A stretch of 64,000 nt of DNA from Bacteroidota bacterium (lineage in GTDB: Bacteria > Bacteroidota > Ignavibacteria > Palsa-1295), in NCBI GenBank assembly GCA_018266755.1, contig JAFDZW010000005.1:899233-963232 (forward strand), written 5' to 3'. Below are positions 53,192 through 62,947 of this stretch, piece after piece (position 1 is the first letter of the stretch; each line of letters starts with the position of its first letter). The notes under the pieces are model-generated. The model saw only the letters and a list, made by a program, of their open reading frames with translations, made no database searches and had not been told where the DNA came from. The position numbers and the translations under genes were made by a program.

Positions 53192-56100
53192 ATGAGAAGG
53201 CTGATCGTATCCCTTGCCCTTGCATGTTTCGTCTCGCCGAGCTTCGCGCAGCATACGCTGCAAGTCGATGACGGTGCCGGACATTATTCCATCATCACCG
53301 GCGCAACCACCGGCGCGATGAATATCTTCACCCTCCCGAACTCCCCCGGGACCATCCTGACGAATACCAGCGTCGGTTCGACGCTCTGGGAGTTGCAGGG
53401 GAACACGCTCACAAGCGGTGTCGATATGACGGATAATGTGCTCGGCACACTCGCCGGCTCCACGCTGCAACCGGTGAACATCATCGTCAACGGCGTCCGC
53501 GCCATGCGCTTCGAAGCAGGGACCACACCCAATATCATCGGCGGAACGGCGACCAACGCCATCACATCGATCGGGACGATGGGCAACGTGATCGGCGGCG
53601 GCACGACGAACACGATCGGCACGGCCAGCAACGACGTGATCGCAGGCGGCAGCACCAACTCGATCGTCGGCATCAACGATGGCAACAACAACGACATGAA
53701 TGTCATCGGCGGCGGCAGTGTCAATGCGATCAACTCGTCGGCCGTCGGGTCGAACGGCGGCGGACTCAACGTCATCGCCGGCGGATCGCATCACAGCATC
53801 ACGGGCACCGGCGTGTTCAACTCCGGGTATAACTTCATCGGCGGCGGATATCAGAACATTATGACGGGCGGCGCAGGAACCTACTCCGGCTTCAACGTCA
53901 TCGCCGGAGGCTACAAGAGCCAAATCAGCGGTGGCGGCGGTACGCAGAGCGGATTTAATTTCATCGGCTCCGGCTATCAGAACATCTCGAATGGCGGCGG
54001 CGGCCTTCAGAGCGGCTTCAACAGCGTCGCTGGCGGCGCACAAAACAATGCAAGCGGCGATGGCGGTGTTGCAAGCGGTTTCAATACGGTCGCAGGCGGA
54101 ATATTTAATCAGGCCAAAGGCGGTGCTGGAACATCGAGCGGATATAACACGGTCGCCGGCGGTAACAACAATTGGGCAAACAGCGGCACCGTCGATAACA
54201 CCGGCGGCAACACCATCGGCGGCGGTGTGAACAATACTGCGATCGGCGGAGCAGGCACTGGGTTCTGCGGCATCAATACCGTCGCTGGCGGACAGGCCAA
54301 CAGCGCGAACGCCGGTACCACAGCAAGTCTTTATTCCGGCGGCAACTTCGTCGGCGGAGGAAATTTCAATCTGGCAACCGGCAGCGACGGTCAGTCGTCA
54401 GGCTTTAACGTGATCGGCGGCGGTTGGAGCAACAAAGCACAGGGCTCGGCGACAGTGAACTCGGGCCAGAACACTGTTGGTGGCGGATCGGGGAATATTG
54501 CATCCCCGACAGGCACGAACGTCGGCTACAACACGGTCGGCGGCGGTAACGGGAATTCGGCGACCGGCGGATACTCGACCGTTGCGGGCGGCAATACCAA
54601 TGCAGCCACAGCGGCCGGCGCGACCGTTGGCGGTGGTGCGAACAACACGGTTGATGGCGGTTACTCGGTCGTTGGCGGCGGCGCAGTCAATGTTATCGCG
54701 GCTGCAGCAAACCTAGCGGTGATCGGTGGCGGGAATCTCAATACGGTGAATGTCAACAATGCGACGATCGCCGGCGGCCTTTCGAACACGAACGACGGCG
54801 TCGCATCGTTCATCGGCGGCGGCTTTCAAAATCACACGGTCAGCAACGATGCAGTGATCGGCGGCGGATCTGCAAACACCGCCACATTCCGTGCAACGGT
54901 CGCCGGAGGATATACGAACAATGCTTCGGCAAATTACTCGGCGATCGGCGGCGGTCGAAATAACACGACGAGTGGGAGCGTCTCGGTGATCGGCGGCGGC
55001 GAACTTGGTGTGGCATCGAATCTTCATGCGTCGGTCCTCGGCGGCTATGCGAACCAGGCAACCGGCGACGCCTCGACAGCAGTCGGCGGATCGAGCAACG
55101 TTGCCTCGGGCATCGGTTCGTTTATCGGCGGTGGCGGCTATAACGGCGGTGTCACGCTCGGCAACACGGCCAGTGCTCCGACGGCGATCGTCGTCGGCGG
55201 CATCGGCAACACCGCATCCGGCGGAGCGTCGTTCATTGGCGGCGGCATTCAAAACCAAGCGACCGCAAGCTACGCGATTGTCGTCGGCGGCAACATCAAC
55301 ATTGCAGGCGGATTCCGTTCGACGATCGGCGGCGGCTATAACAACTCCGCCAGCGGTGACTATACCGTCATCGGCGGCGGTTCGACTAACACCGCAACAG
55401 CAACGGCAGCGGCAGTCAGTGCCGGCGGCGGTAACAACGCAACGGCAAATTATTCCTACATCGGCGGTGGCGGGACGAACACTGCATCCGGTGTCGTATC
55501 GGTCGTGGTCGCAGGCGAGCTCGGAACGGCATCGAATCTGCATGCGTCGGTTCTCGGAGGATATGGTAACACCGCGTCGGGCAATGCAGCAACGGCGGTC
55601 GGCGGATCGAGCAACACCGCATCGGGCGCAGGCGCATACGTCGGCGGCGGCGGATACGACGGCACGAACACGTTCGGCAACACCGCTTCGGGGAACGGGT
55701 CGATGATCGCAGGCGGATTAAACAACACGGCATCGGGCCGAGTCTCTGCGATCGGTGGCGGTGAAAGCAATGTCGCGTCGAATGTCGGCGCGACGGTTGT
55801 CGGCGGATATAACAACACGGCGAGCGGCGTCTACTCTACGGCAATCGGCGTGCAGTCCGTTGCGGCGAACTTCGGTCAGTTTGCACAGAGTGCCGGCTCG
55901 ATCAGCGGCAGCACGATGCAAACATCCGTCTTTGTCCCCTACTTGTCATACAACGACAACTCGGGCACATGGCACTCGATCCCGGTCGATGGCGGCAGCT
56001 CCAAGATCGCCGTGCCCGCAAGCGCGACATTCGCCTTCCATGCCACCATCGCCGCGAAAGCAACGGGCGGCGGTGCGAACTACGGCGCATGGGATATCTC

Positions 56101-56308
56101 AGGAGTATGTATCAATAATGCAGGTACGGTCAACATCGCACCCGGATCGACGGTGACGAACCTCACGACTGCCGAGCCCACCGGCTGGGGCGTGCAGGTC
56201 GTCGGTACCGCCTCGGGCGAACTCGACTTCCAGATCCGTAACAACGGCGGCACTGCGGAGACCATCCGCGTTACTGCTCGTGTCGAAACGACGGAAGTCA
56301 ACTTCTAA
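53192..56308 (+). CDS. GGG-repeat (Hep_Hag/YadA-head-like) secreted protein
   Basis: 1038 residues with signal peptide MRRLIVSLALACFVSPSFAQ (ATG at 53192). N-terminal domain about 20-130 (QVDDGAGHYSIITGA), shared with the gene at 60602. Residues about 130-880 repeat an IGGG/AGGxxNxASG... unit of about 14-28 residues some 40 times, the rhythm of Hep_Hag/YadA-head beta-roll repeats. Phage-tail or trimeric-adhesin-like, but with no YadA anchor. The C-terminal 140 residues (TSVFVPYLSYNDNSGTWHSI, ATFAFHATIAAKATGGG, SGELDFQIRNNGG) form a beta-sandwich often seen at the ends of such proteins. No T9SS domain is visible, so the export route is uncertain. Gly- and Asn-rich composition differs from its neighbours. 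Confidence 0.85.
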   Translation: MRRLIVSLALACFVSPSFAQHTLQVDDGAGHYSIITGATTGAMNIFTLPNSPGTILTNTSVGSTLWELQGNTLTSGVDMTDNVLGTLAGSTLQPVNIIVNGVRAMRFEAGTTPNIIGGTATNAITSIGTMGNVIGGGTTNTIGTASNDVIAGGSTNSIVGINDGNNNDMNVIGGGSVNAINSSAVGSNGGGLNVIAGGSHHSITGTGVFNSGYNFIGGGYQNIMTGGAGTYSGFNVIAGGYKSQISGGGGTQSGFNFIGSGYQNISNGGGGLQSGFNSVAGGAQNNASGDGGVASGFNTVAGGIFNQAKGGAGTSSGYNTVAGGNNNWANSGTVDNTGGNTIGGGVNNTAIGGAGTGFCGINTVAGGQANSANAGTTASLYSGGNFVGGGNFNLATGSDGQSSGFNVIGGGWSNKAQGSATVNSGQNTVGGGSGNIASPTGTNVGYNTVGGGNGNSATGGYSTVAGGNTNAATAAGATVGGGANNTVDGGYSVVGGGAVNVIAAAANLAVIGGGNLNTVNVNNATIAGGLSNTNDGVASFIGGGFQNHTVSNDAVIGGGSANTATFRATVAGGYTNNASANYSAIGGGRNNTTSGSVSVIGGGELGVASNLHASVLGGYANQATGDASTAVGGSSNVASGIGSFIGGGGYNGGVTLGNTASAPTAIVVGGIGNTASGGASFIGGGIQNQATASYAIVVGGNINIAGGFRSTIGGGYNNSASGDYTVIGGGSTNTATATAAAVSAGGGNNATANYSYIGGGGTNTASGVVSVVVAGELGTASNLHASVLGGYGNTASGNAATAVGGSSNTASGAGAYVGGGGYDGTNTFGNTASGNGSMIAGGLNNTASGRVSAIGGGESNVASNVGATVVGGYNNTASGVYSTAIGVQSVAANFGQFAQSAGSISGSTMQTSVFVPYLSYNDNSGTWHSIPVDGGSSKIAVPASATFAFHATIAAKATGGGANYGAWDISGVCINNAGTVNIAPGSTVTNLTTAEPTGWGVQVVGTASGELDFQIRNNGGTAETIRVTARVETTEVNF

Positions 56309-56341
56309 GCCGATCCATCATCACACATACGCGCGAACGCA

Positions 56342-56367
56342 CACGGGCGGTCAGATGGCCGCCCGTG
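56342..56367. terminator. Hairpin between convergent genes
   Basis: CACGGGCGG (56342-56350) pairs with CCGCCCGTG (56359-56367) around TCAGATGG. It lies 34 bp after the GGG-repeat gene and 29 bp after the minus-strand lipoprotein gene. Confidence 0.7.
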
Positions 56368-56395
56368 CTATTGTATACGCTCACGCCAACGATGA

Positions 56396-57103
56396 CTACT
56401 GGATGTGGTATGACGTCAGCCGCCACAACCAACCCTTGCTGCTCGTGATCGTTCCGTCGCTATAGGAAAGATCCTTCTCACGATACTCGACGAAAAATCC
56501 GAGTTCCGGCGCATACCACGATGTGGTCGTGGTCACATACTTGCTTTGGCCGCCACTGGGATAATCGGTGCTCCCGACATACGTGCTGATCACCCGCGCA
56601 CAGCCGAAGGACTTGCCGGCCGTCGTGATATTCTCCGAGCCGTCGAACGTGTCCGTGACTTGCGTCTTCGAAACATTCCCGTTCGGATAGGTCGAATCCG
56701 TTGTCGGTGGCGTGTTCGCTATCCGCGATTTGACGGGCAATCGCTCCCAAGAAAAATCCGTGACGACGCCGTTGGTCGTAGTGGTATTAAGGATCAATAA
56801 ATCGCCATTCTCATCGTACGAAATAAAGATCGGCTGCGGATCGTCTTGACGAATTCTGATGACATTCGTACGACCCCACTCCGCGAGGCCGACGGAGTCG
56901 ACGACCATCGTCAACTGGAAGGCTTTCCCGGCGACGAGGTTGTCCGTCGAATCGAGTTCTTCCACAAGGTACGTCAAACTCGAACCGAGTGTCAGGCTCT
57001 TCCATGTCACACCCGAAAGCGGATCGGTGTTCGAGTCGGTGCTGCTTTTACACGCGCTCAGGAGCACCGCAAGGACGAATACACACGCTATTGTTCTACC
57101 CAT
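56396..57103 (-). CDS. Predicted lipoprotein, function unknown
   Basis: 235 residues. Lipobox VLLSAC sets the Cys at about 18 after a short signal. The mature sequence is a Ser/Thr/Gly-rich beta protein without a domain I recognise: GVTWKSLTLGSSLTYLVEEL, TMVVDSVGLAEWGRTNVIRI, DLLILNTTTTNGVVTDFSWE, FVEYREKDLSYSD. A lipocalin-like or beta-barrel lipoprotein fold is likely. Its promoter box at 57145-57152 lies about 40 nt upstream. Confidence 0.82.
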   Translation of the reverse strand: MGRTIACVFVLAVLLSACKSSTDSNTDPLSGVTWKSLTLGSSLTYLVEELDSTDNLVAGKAFQLTMVVDSVGLAEWGRTNVIRIRQDDPQPIFISYDENGDLLILNTTTTNGVVTDFSWERLPVKSRIANTPPTTDSTYPNGNVSKTQVTDTFDGSENITTAGKSFGCARVISTYVGSTDYPSGGQSKYVTTTTSWYAPELGFFVEYREKDLSYSDGTITSSKGWLWRLTSYHIQ

Positions 57104-58253
57104 TGATGTTTACTGAATGTGAATGATGAAGGATATTCGTTCGACAAAGATACAGTAGAACCGGGTCGCCGCTGCGCGTATTGAATTCCAACCCAGCACC
57201 GAAATCGTCCTTTCGAATGTATGGGTACTGAAGCCTTTTTTATTCGATGTGTTGATTGTCTTCCCCCTCACCACCGTCCCATAAACAAAAGCCGGCCCAA
57301 ATTAAGGAACATTTTACCGCAGTGTCATTCCGACCAACGGGAGGAATCTGTGACGAGACCGATCTATCGGTATCCTGAATGCCTATAGCTCGGTACCAAC
57401 TACAGATTCCTCCCGTTGGTCGGAATGACATGCAAGTGAATCAGATATATATACCCAATAAGGTTCTTTTTAGCAATAGACTAAACCATATTCTTGAGAT
57501 TTAATATTATGGGCTCCTTGGGAGCTATAAGCAGTAAACGCCCCCCAACGCGGCCTCATACTTATAGCCCAGGGTGGAGGCCGAAGGTCGCAACCATGGG
57601 TCGATGTCGGCAAGACGAACCGAGCCCCGAATGGGGCGGTGTTTCCCATCATTCGCACGCCGGGCCGCCCCTCGCGGGGCTAACAAGATCATACAAAATC
57701 ATTACCCCGGAGGGGTATCCGTCAATAGCCAGGGGTGAAGGCCGAAGGCCGCAACCCCTGGTGACGTTCGGTTGCGTTTTTCCTCCGAGCCCTGGAAGGG
57801 CGAAATATCCTCACACCCTTTCAGGGTTATCCACGATAATGATCGGATTGGACCAGGGGTTTCACCCCTGGCTATTGACTTGGACCCCTCCGGGGTCGTG
57901 GGTGATGGCCTGCCTCGAGCGAAACGCAAACCGCGCCGCAGCCCCAACGGGGCGTTGTACTCGCAGCCCAGGGTGGAGGCCGAAGGCCGCAACCCTGGGT
58001 GGATGTCGGCAGGACCTCCCCGAGCCCCGAACGGGGCGGTGCACCCCGACATATTCGAAGCGCCACCTTGGGTTGCGAGTACATTGTGCCATCGGCACTC
58101 AACTCCTCCGACGCAGTATCTTTCTGTCCGGTGTCTCGGTTCCGAAGCTATGAGGAGAATACGGATCAAACCCAGTCTTGTACTCTACGCACGCAACTAG
58201 TCCGTATGCTTTGGGTTCTTCGTATAGAAACATTCATCAAATCACTCTATCTC
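57104..58253. repeat. 1.15-kb repeat-rich spacer
   Basis: A perfect 28-bp inverted repeat (57324-57351 with 57402-57429) encloses 50 bp, a MITE-like structure. From 57520 to 58100 two or more divergent copies of a roughly 80-bp unit recur. Each has AGCCCAGGGTGGAGGCCGAAGG, a GATGTCGGCA word and a GAGCCCCGAA.GGGGCGGTG hairpin, in a GC-rich setting. Open frames here translate to simple Arg/Pro/Gly-rich peptides and are not genes. Confidence 0.7.
57145..57152 (-). promoter_or_regulatory. TAnnTTTG promoter box
   Basis: Minus strand TATCTTTG, about 41 nt before the ATG of the lipoprotein gene at 57103. Confidence 0.55.
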
Positions 58254-59162
58254 ATGCCTACCCTCCGCTTGGTGACCGTCCAGCTTCTGATCGCGACAGG
58301 TCTCTTTGCCTTACTTGCGTCAATCTCCTTCGCCGCGAAACCATTGCTTGCCTCAACAGTCATGGTGCCTGAACAGTCGTCGCTCTGCGAACGACTAGCC
58401 AATTGGAAGGGATATGCTCCATCGAACTGGCAGGAAGCACGAATGCAGTATGACACCCTACGCATGTACGTAGAAAATTGTGCGGCTACGGATCCGCTTG
58501 CGTACCTTGCATTCCCCGACCTGGATGGGGACATGCGTGTTCTTGCGGTGGATACGACTATCTACAATCAGTACAGAGACTGGCTTGTCTCAGTGCTCAA
58601 TCTCGGAGCCCAGGGTAGTGCATACTACTGTCGGTGTCTTGGCTCGATCGCTGGTACTTACCAACACTATAAGGGCTACGACCCAACGATCTGCAACTTG
58701 GCAGTACTGGAGTATATTCGGGACCACTCACCTTGTACTGGAGGTAGTGGACTGGATAGCCAAATTTCGAAGGACAGCATATACGCTTGGCAGCATGGCC
58801 AAGATCCGAGTCACTCAATCCCGCTGGACTCTCTCGGTCTCGGGTTCCTGCTAACAAACGGCGTGAAAACGCCTTCTGTTACTCCGACGTCAACCTTCCT
58901 TTCTTCGTTCGCGAGCAGCCCAAACCCATTCGTGAATGAGACAGAACTCTCGTTCACGCTCAACCGCATGACCTACGTGACCATCTCGATCTACGACGAA
59001 CTCGGCCGCATGGTCTGGGGTGACGGCAAGGGCCGCTCGCTCGATGCGGGGTCGCATACGATCCGCATTGACGGCACGTCTCTACCAAGCGGCACCCTCT
59101 ATGCCCGCATCTCGACCGGCTTCGGTGAGGTGAAGACGGTGAAGCTCGTGCATCAGGAGTAG
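58254..59162 (+). CDS. Small secreted protein with T9SS type A sorting domain
   Basis: 302 residues from the ATG at 58254, with signal MPTLRLVTVQLLIATGLFALLASISF. An upstream ATG at 58206 would add 16 residues. Residues about 40-200 form a helical domain with seven Cys (CERLANWKGYAPSNW, RMYVENCAATDPLA, AYYCRCLGSIAGTY, TICNLAVLEY, HSPC), perhaps disulfide-bonded; I do not recognise it. The T9SS domain is at the C-terminus (FASSPNPFVNETELSFTL, ISIYDELGRMVWGDG, LPSGTLYARISTGFGEV, VKLVHQE). Confidence 0.85.
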   Translation: MPTLRLVTVQLLIATGLFALLASISFAAKPLLASTVMVPEQSSLCERLANWKGYAPSNWQEARMQYDTLRMYVENCAATDPLAYLAFPDLDGDMRVLAVDTTIYNQYRDWLVSVLNLGAQGSAYYCRCLGSIAGTYQHYKGYDPTICNLAVLEYIRDHSPCTGGSGLDSQISKDSIYAWQHGQDPSHSIPLDSLGLGFLLTNGVKTPSVTPTSTFLSSFASSPNPFVNETELSFTLNRMTYVTISIYDELGRMVWGDGKGRSLDAGSHTIRIDGTSLPSGTLYARISTGFGEVKTVKLVHQE

Positions 59163-59190
59163 TAACGAGTTAAATGTAACGAGTAACGAG

Positions 59191-59218
59191 CGGGGCGGCT
59201 TCGGGAGAGGCCACCCCG
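59191..59218 (+). terminator. Probable terminator
   Basis: CGGGG-C-GGC (59191-59199) pairs with GCC-A-CCCCG (59210-59218), followed by GTTCTGTTT. It lies 29 bp after the T9SS gene. One internal mismatch. Confidence 0.5.
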
Positions 59219-59277
59219 TTCTGTTTAGCTGCAGCATTCAAATTTCAGCATTCACCTCCCAAAATGCGCAACCTTCG

Positions 59278-59285
59278 TATTTTTG
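59278..59285 (+). promoter_or_regulatory. TAnnTTTG promoter box of the acyl-CoA dehydrogenase gene
   Basis: TATTTTTG, 36 nt before the ATG at 59322. No -33 TTTG at consensus spacing. Confidence 0.45.
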
Positions 59286-59321
59286 TCGTTCTATTGACCC
59301 CTATAAATCAGGATACGAACC

Positions 59322-60473
59322 ATGAATTTCAATCTGAGCGACGACCATATTGCCATCCGCGATGCCGCGCGGGAATTTGCCGAGAACGAGATCGCACCGA
59401 GTGCGGTCGAACGCGATAAGACCGGCGAATTCCCCGCCGAGATCGTGAAGAAGCTCGGCGAGCTTGGCTTCATGGGCATGATGGTCTCGCCGGAGTACGG
59501 CGGCGCCGGACTCGATGCGGTCAGCTACGTCATCGCCATGGAAGAGGTATCCAAAGTGGATGCATCGGTGTCGGTGGTCATGTCCGTGAATAATTCGCTT
59601 GTGTGCTGGGGCCTCGAGACCTATGGCACCGAAGAACAGAAAAAGCGTATCCTCACGCCGCTCGCCAGCGGACAAAAACTCGGCGCATATTGCCTGAGCG
59701 AACCGGGCGTCGGCTCCGATGCAACGCAGCAGGCGACGACCGCCAAGCGCGACGGCAACGACTGGATCATCGACGGTGCGAAGAACTGGATCACCAACGG
59801 CACGTCGGCCGATTACTTCATCGTCTTCGCCCAGACCGATGCATCGAAGAAGCATAAAGGCATCACTGCCTTTATCCTCGAGAAGGGCATGCCGGGTTTT
59901 GAGCATGGTTTGAAAGAAGACAAACTTGGTATTCGCTCGTCGGATACATGCTCGCTTGCGTTCACGGGCGTCCGCGTGCCGGATGCGAACCGTCTCGGCA
60001 ACGAAGGCGAAGGCTTCAAGATCGCGATGGAAACGCTCAACGGCGGACGCATCGGCATCGCCGCACAAGCGCTCGGCATCGCAAGCGGCGCATACGAGAA
60101 GGCAGTGAAGTACTCGTTCGAGCGTCACGCGTTCGGTCAGCCGATCAATCAGTTGCAAGCGATTCAATTCAAGATCGCCGAGATGGCGACGAAGATCGAA
60201 GCCGCACGCCTGCTTATCATGCGCGCTGCCCGTTGCAAAGACAACCACGAGAGCTACATCAAGGAAGCGGCGATGGCGAAGCTCTACGCTTCGACGATCG
60301 CATTCGAAGTGGCGAACGAAGCAGTGCAGATCCACGGCGGCTACGGCTACGTCCGCGAGTATCTCGTCGAGCGCGCACTTCGCGACGCGAAGATCACGCA
60401 GATCTACGAAGGCACATCGGAGATCCAGCACATCGTCATCGCACGACAGTTGCTCAAAGAGTATAGCCTCTGA
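59322..60473 (+). CDS. Acyl-CoA dehydrogenase, short/branched-chain type
   Basis: 383 residues; FAD-dependent alpha,beta-dehydrogenation of an acyl-CoA, passing electrons to ETF. The family plan is complete: helical N-terminal domain (DDHIAIRDAAREFAENEIAP), AYCLSEPGVGSDATQQATTA, NWITNGTSADYFIVFAQTD, then KLGIRSSDTCSLAFTGVRVP, NGGRIGIAAQALGIASGAYE and the FAD/quinone site FGQPINQLQAIQFKIAEMA. The catalytic base is Glu363 in QIYEGTSEIQHIVIAR. Butyryl-CoA or branched-chain acyl-CoA dehydrogenases share this layout; the chain-length preference cannot be told. ETF and other beta-oxidation genes are not nearby. Confidence 0.96.
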   Translation: MNFNLSDDHIAIRDAAREFAENEIAPSAVERDKTGEFPAEIVKKLGELGFMGMMVSPEYGGAGLDAVSYVIAMEEVSKVDASVSVVMSVNNSLVCWGLETYGTEEQKKRILTPLASGQKLGAYCLSEPGVGSDATQQATTAKRDGNDWIIDGAKNWITNGTSADYFIVFAQTDASKKHKGITAFILEKGMPGFEHGLKEDKLGIRSSDTCSLAFTGVRVPDANRLGNEGEGFKIAMETLNGGRIGIAAQALGIASGAYEKAVKYSFERHAFGQPINQLQAIQFKIAEMATKIEAARLLIMRAARCKDNHESYIKEAAMAKLYASTIAFEVANEAVQIHGGYGYVREYLVERALRDAKITQIYEGTSEIQHIVIARQLLKEYSL

Positions 60474-60493
60474 TCGCGCTACGATATCATAGG

Positions 60494-60522
60494 AAAAAGC
60501 CCGGACACTGTCCGGGCTTTTT
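60494..60522 (+). terminator. Strong intrinsic terminator
   Basis: AAAAAGCCCGGAC (60494-60506) pairs with GTCCGGGCTTTTT (60510-60522) around a 3-nt loop. 21 bp after the acyl-CoA dehydrogenase stop. The symmetrical A/T ends could also serve the minus-strand gene that ends at 60602. Confidence 0.92.
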
Positions 60523-60601
60523 CATTTGGAGTTGCTCCGATGTTACTCAATTGCTCGTGACGATCGCGGTCATTCACGTAATGCTCGCATTCGCCATAAT
60601 A

Positions 60602-62947
60602 TCAGTACAACTCGAGCCCGAATGCGCCGACCGACCCAACCGGTGCGCCGGTATGTGTCACTAAAATCGTCACCAGATCTCCCGCTACGACAGCGACCGT
60701 GTTCGCGACGTCGGACCCGGACGTTACGGCTCCGGTAAGGGTTACGGAGATGGCGGTAGAGACACCGTTGACACGCACAGTAAATGTCTTTGAACTTCCG
60801 ACACCCGGCGCAGCAGTGAGATTCGCATAGAGATGTTTCAGGATCCCATTGCGGGTCACAACGATCTGCTGCTGTGCTTCGACAGCGCTCGCTCCGCTGC
60901 CGAATGGACTCAGGAATGAGTTGTTTGCGGTGTTGCCACCGGAATTACCACCGTAGGTAACTGCGGGTGCAGAGGGTGTGGTCCAACTCATCACGCCGCT
61001 GCCATTGGTGGTTAGCACGTCTCCGTTCGATCCGTCCGCTGTCGGCAGGGTGTAGGTGACTGATGTTGCAACGGCACCGGCTTTGAACGCTACATACTTC
61101 GTGCCATTCGGAAATGCACCGTTCGCATTGTATGGCGCGTAAAAGTAGAGCGCGTGTGCTGTGTTGTCATTGCTCGCAAGCCAGATATCGGTATTACCGA
61201 ATACGCTCGTCATTGAAGCGTTCACGGTCATAAAATAGGTCGTCGCCACAGGGTTGGCGAGGAATCCAAAGGATCCGGCACCATTGAGCGTCAGCCCAGC
61301 ACCGCCCGGGATCGTAGAGAACAAGCCGGCTGCAGTATTGTATGTTCCGCCACCAACGGTTGAGCTGCCACCGGTAGCGCTATTGATATACCCACCCGCG
61401 ACAACATCGGCGATCGCAGTCGCGCTGCCTGCGACATTATCGAAGCCACCACCGACGCTTGAGTACGATCCAATAGAGTAGTTGCCAAATCCCCCACCGA
61501 TTACAGAGCCGCCACCGTAGGCGGTGTTGCCGTTACCGCCGCCGATGAAATTCCAGCCACTGCCCGATGTTGCCGCACCGCTTGCATCGTTTGACTGACC
61601 GCCGGCAACCGTGTTGTACCCGGTGTTTGCCGCTGCCGCGCCGTTCGCATGGTTGCTTCGTCCGCCGCCGATGAAATTCAGTCCTACCCCTGAAAAGCCG
61701 TAGTTGCTGATGATCTGATTGAAGAGTCCACCAGCGATCGTATTGACGTCACCGTCGCCGCCGGCATTTGAGGTGACCGTGTTCGAAAATCCACCGCCGA
61801 TCACGCTCGCTTCGCCACCGGTAAGCGTGTTATTACCGCCGCCCCCGATGACGTTGATTCCCGTCGCTGTGCTCGGTCCGGTACCGATGTTGACCGTGTT
61901 GTTACTCAGCCCACCGATCACGTTCGGGCCTAAGCCGCCGATGTTTGTGAAGCTCATCGCAACCGTTCCGTTGACAATGATGCGAACGGGTGTGAGCGTC
62001 GAACCGGCGGTCGAGCCGATCAGATTGTTCGCGAAGTCCGAGCCGCTGACATTGTTACCCGTCGTCAGCCAACCGCTTGCCGCGCTCCACGAAAGATTGC
62101 CGCTTCCATCATTCGTCAATGAACCGAGGGCATTCGAAGCGGGCCATGAGTAGCTGACGTTCTTGATCTTCGCAAGATCACCGCTCGAGTTCACCTGAAG
62201 AAGATTGCCTGAGCCCACTGAGAGCAGCGCGCCCGGATTCGCTTCGCCGATGCCGACAAAGCCGCTGCTGCGGATCGTCATGCGCGGAGTGATGAAGCCC
62301 GTCGATGCGTCAGCCGTCGAGAAGACGATCTTCGCCGGCACTTTCCCCGTGGCAACGGCAGCGTCGCTCCATACATCGATCCCTGCGCTCGGCACGTGGT
62401 TCGTGCCGTCGTAGCTTAAAACCCAGAATGCACCCAGGTAATCGCCCGCGAGCACGGCCGTTGGCGCGGCAAGCGTCCCGCGTGCATGCTCAATAATGTA
62501 ACCGGGTGCGTAGCCAAAATTATCGACAGCGTTACGGATGAGCATATCGGTCGGCGCCAGATATCCTTCCGAAGCCATCTCGAACTTCGCCGTGCTGTAG
62601 GTCGAGTTCGGCGTCGTGGTACCGAAGCCGAGCGTGCCGTTGGTGAGCACGCGAAGGCGTTCGATATTATTGGTCTTGACGACGAGCGGCAGGTTGTCGG
62701 TCGTCCCGAGAAAATTTGTTGCCGGGTTCGTCGAGCCATTCCCGGTGAGCGACCATCCGTAGCTCGTAAGTGACGAACTCGTCAGCAGCAGGCCTCCGCC
62801 GACAGGCAACGTGTAGGTGCCGCCGGGATTCGCGCCGGTGATCAGCGAGTAGTGCCCTGCTCCGTCGTCTGTTTGAAGCGAATGTTGCGCAAAGGTAGCG
62901 TGTGCGCAGAACACGCTCATACACAAGAGTACTGTAAGTCGTCTCAT
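60602..62947 (-). CDS. GGG-repeat secreted protein, paralogue of the gene at 53192
   Basis: 781 residues with signal MRRLTVLLCMSVFCAHATFAQ. The opening HSLQTDDGAGHYSLITGA is almost the same as in the gene at 53192 (HTLQVDDGAGHYSIITGA). Residues about 100-290 are phage-tail-fibre-like (NGTLGFGTTTPNSTYSTAKF, TIRSSGFVGIGEANPGALLSV). Residues about 330-560 carry GGG-repeat units (VIGGGGNNTLTGGEAS, IGGGFGNYSIGSYSSVGGG). The end is GNSGGNTANNSFLSPFGSGA, then beta strands (KTFTVRVNGVSTAISVTL). There is no T9SS domain. The two paralogues differ in copy number of the repeat. Confidence 0.87.
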   Translation of the reverse strand: MRRLTVLLCMSVFCAHATFAQHSLQTDDGAGHYSLITGANPGGTYTLPVGGGLLLTSSSLTSYGWSLTGNGSTNPATNFLGTTDNLPLVVKTNNIERLRVLTNGTLGFGTTTPNSTYSTAKFEMASEGYLAPTDMLIRNAVDNFGYAPGYIIEHARGTLAAPTAVLAGDYLGAFWVLSYDGTNHVPSAGIDVWSDAAVATGKVPAKIVFSTADASTGFITPRMTIRSSGFVGIGEANPGALLSVGSGNLLQVNSSGDLAKIKNVSYSWPASNALGSLTNDGSGNLSWSAASGWLTTGNNVSGSDFANNLIGSTAGSTLTPVRIIVNGTVAMSFTNIGGLGPNVIGGLSNNTVNIGTGPSTATGINVIGGGGNNTLTGGEASVIGGGFSNTVTSNAGGDGDVNTIAGGLFNQIISNYGFSGVGLNFIGGGRSNHANGAAAANTGYNTVAGGQSNDASGAATSGSGWNFIGGGNGNTAYGGGSVIGGGFGNYSIGSYSSVGGGFDNVAGSATAIADVVAGGYINSATGGSSTVGGGTYNTAAGLFSTIPGGAGLTLNGAGSFGFLANPVATTYFMTVNASMTSVFGNTDIWLASNDNTAHALYFYAPYNANGAFPNGTKYVAFKAGAVATSVTYTLPTADGSNGDVLTTNGSGVMSWTTPSAPAVTYGGNSGGNTANNSFLSPFGSGASAVEAQQQIVVTRNGILKHLYANLTAAPGVGSSKTFTVRVNGVSTAISVTLTGAVTSGSDVANTVAVVAGDLVTILVTHTGAPVGSVGAFGLELY

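Noticed and set aside
57494-58153. A 219-codon plus-strand frame
   Set aside because: It crosses the GC-rich repeat copies; the peptide (PNGALYSQPRVEAEGRNPG-type) is a known sort of repeat translation, not a gene.
59301-60431. A 376-codon minus-strand frame
   Set aside because: Opposite the acyl-CoA dehydrogenase; a shadow without domains.
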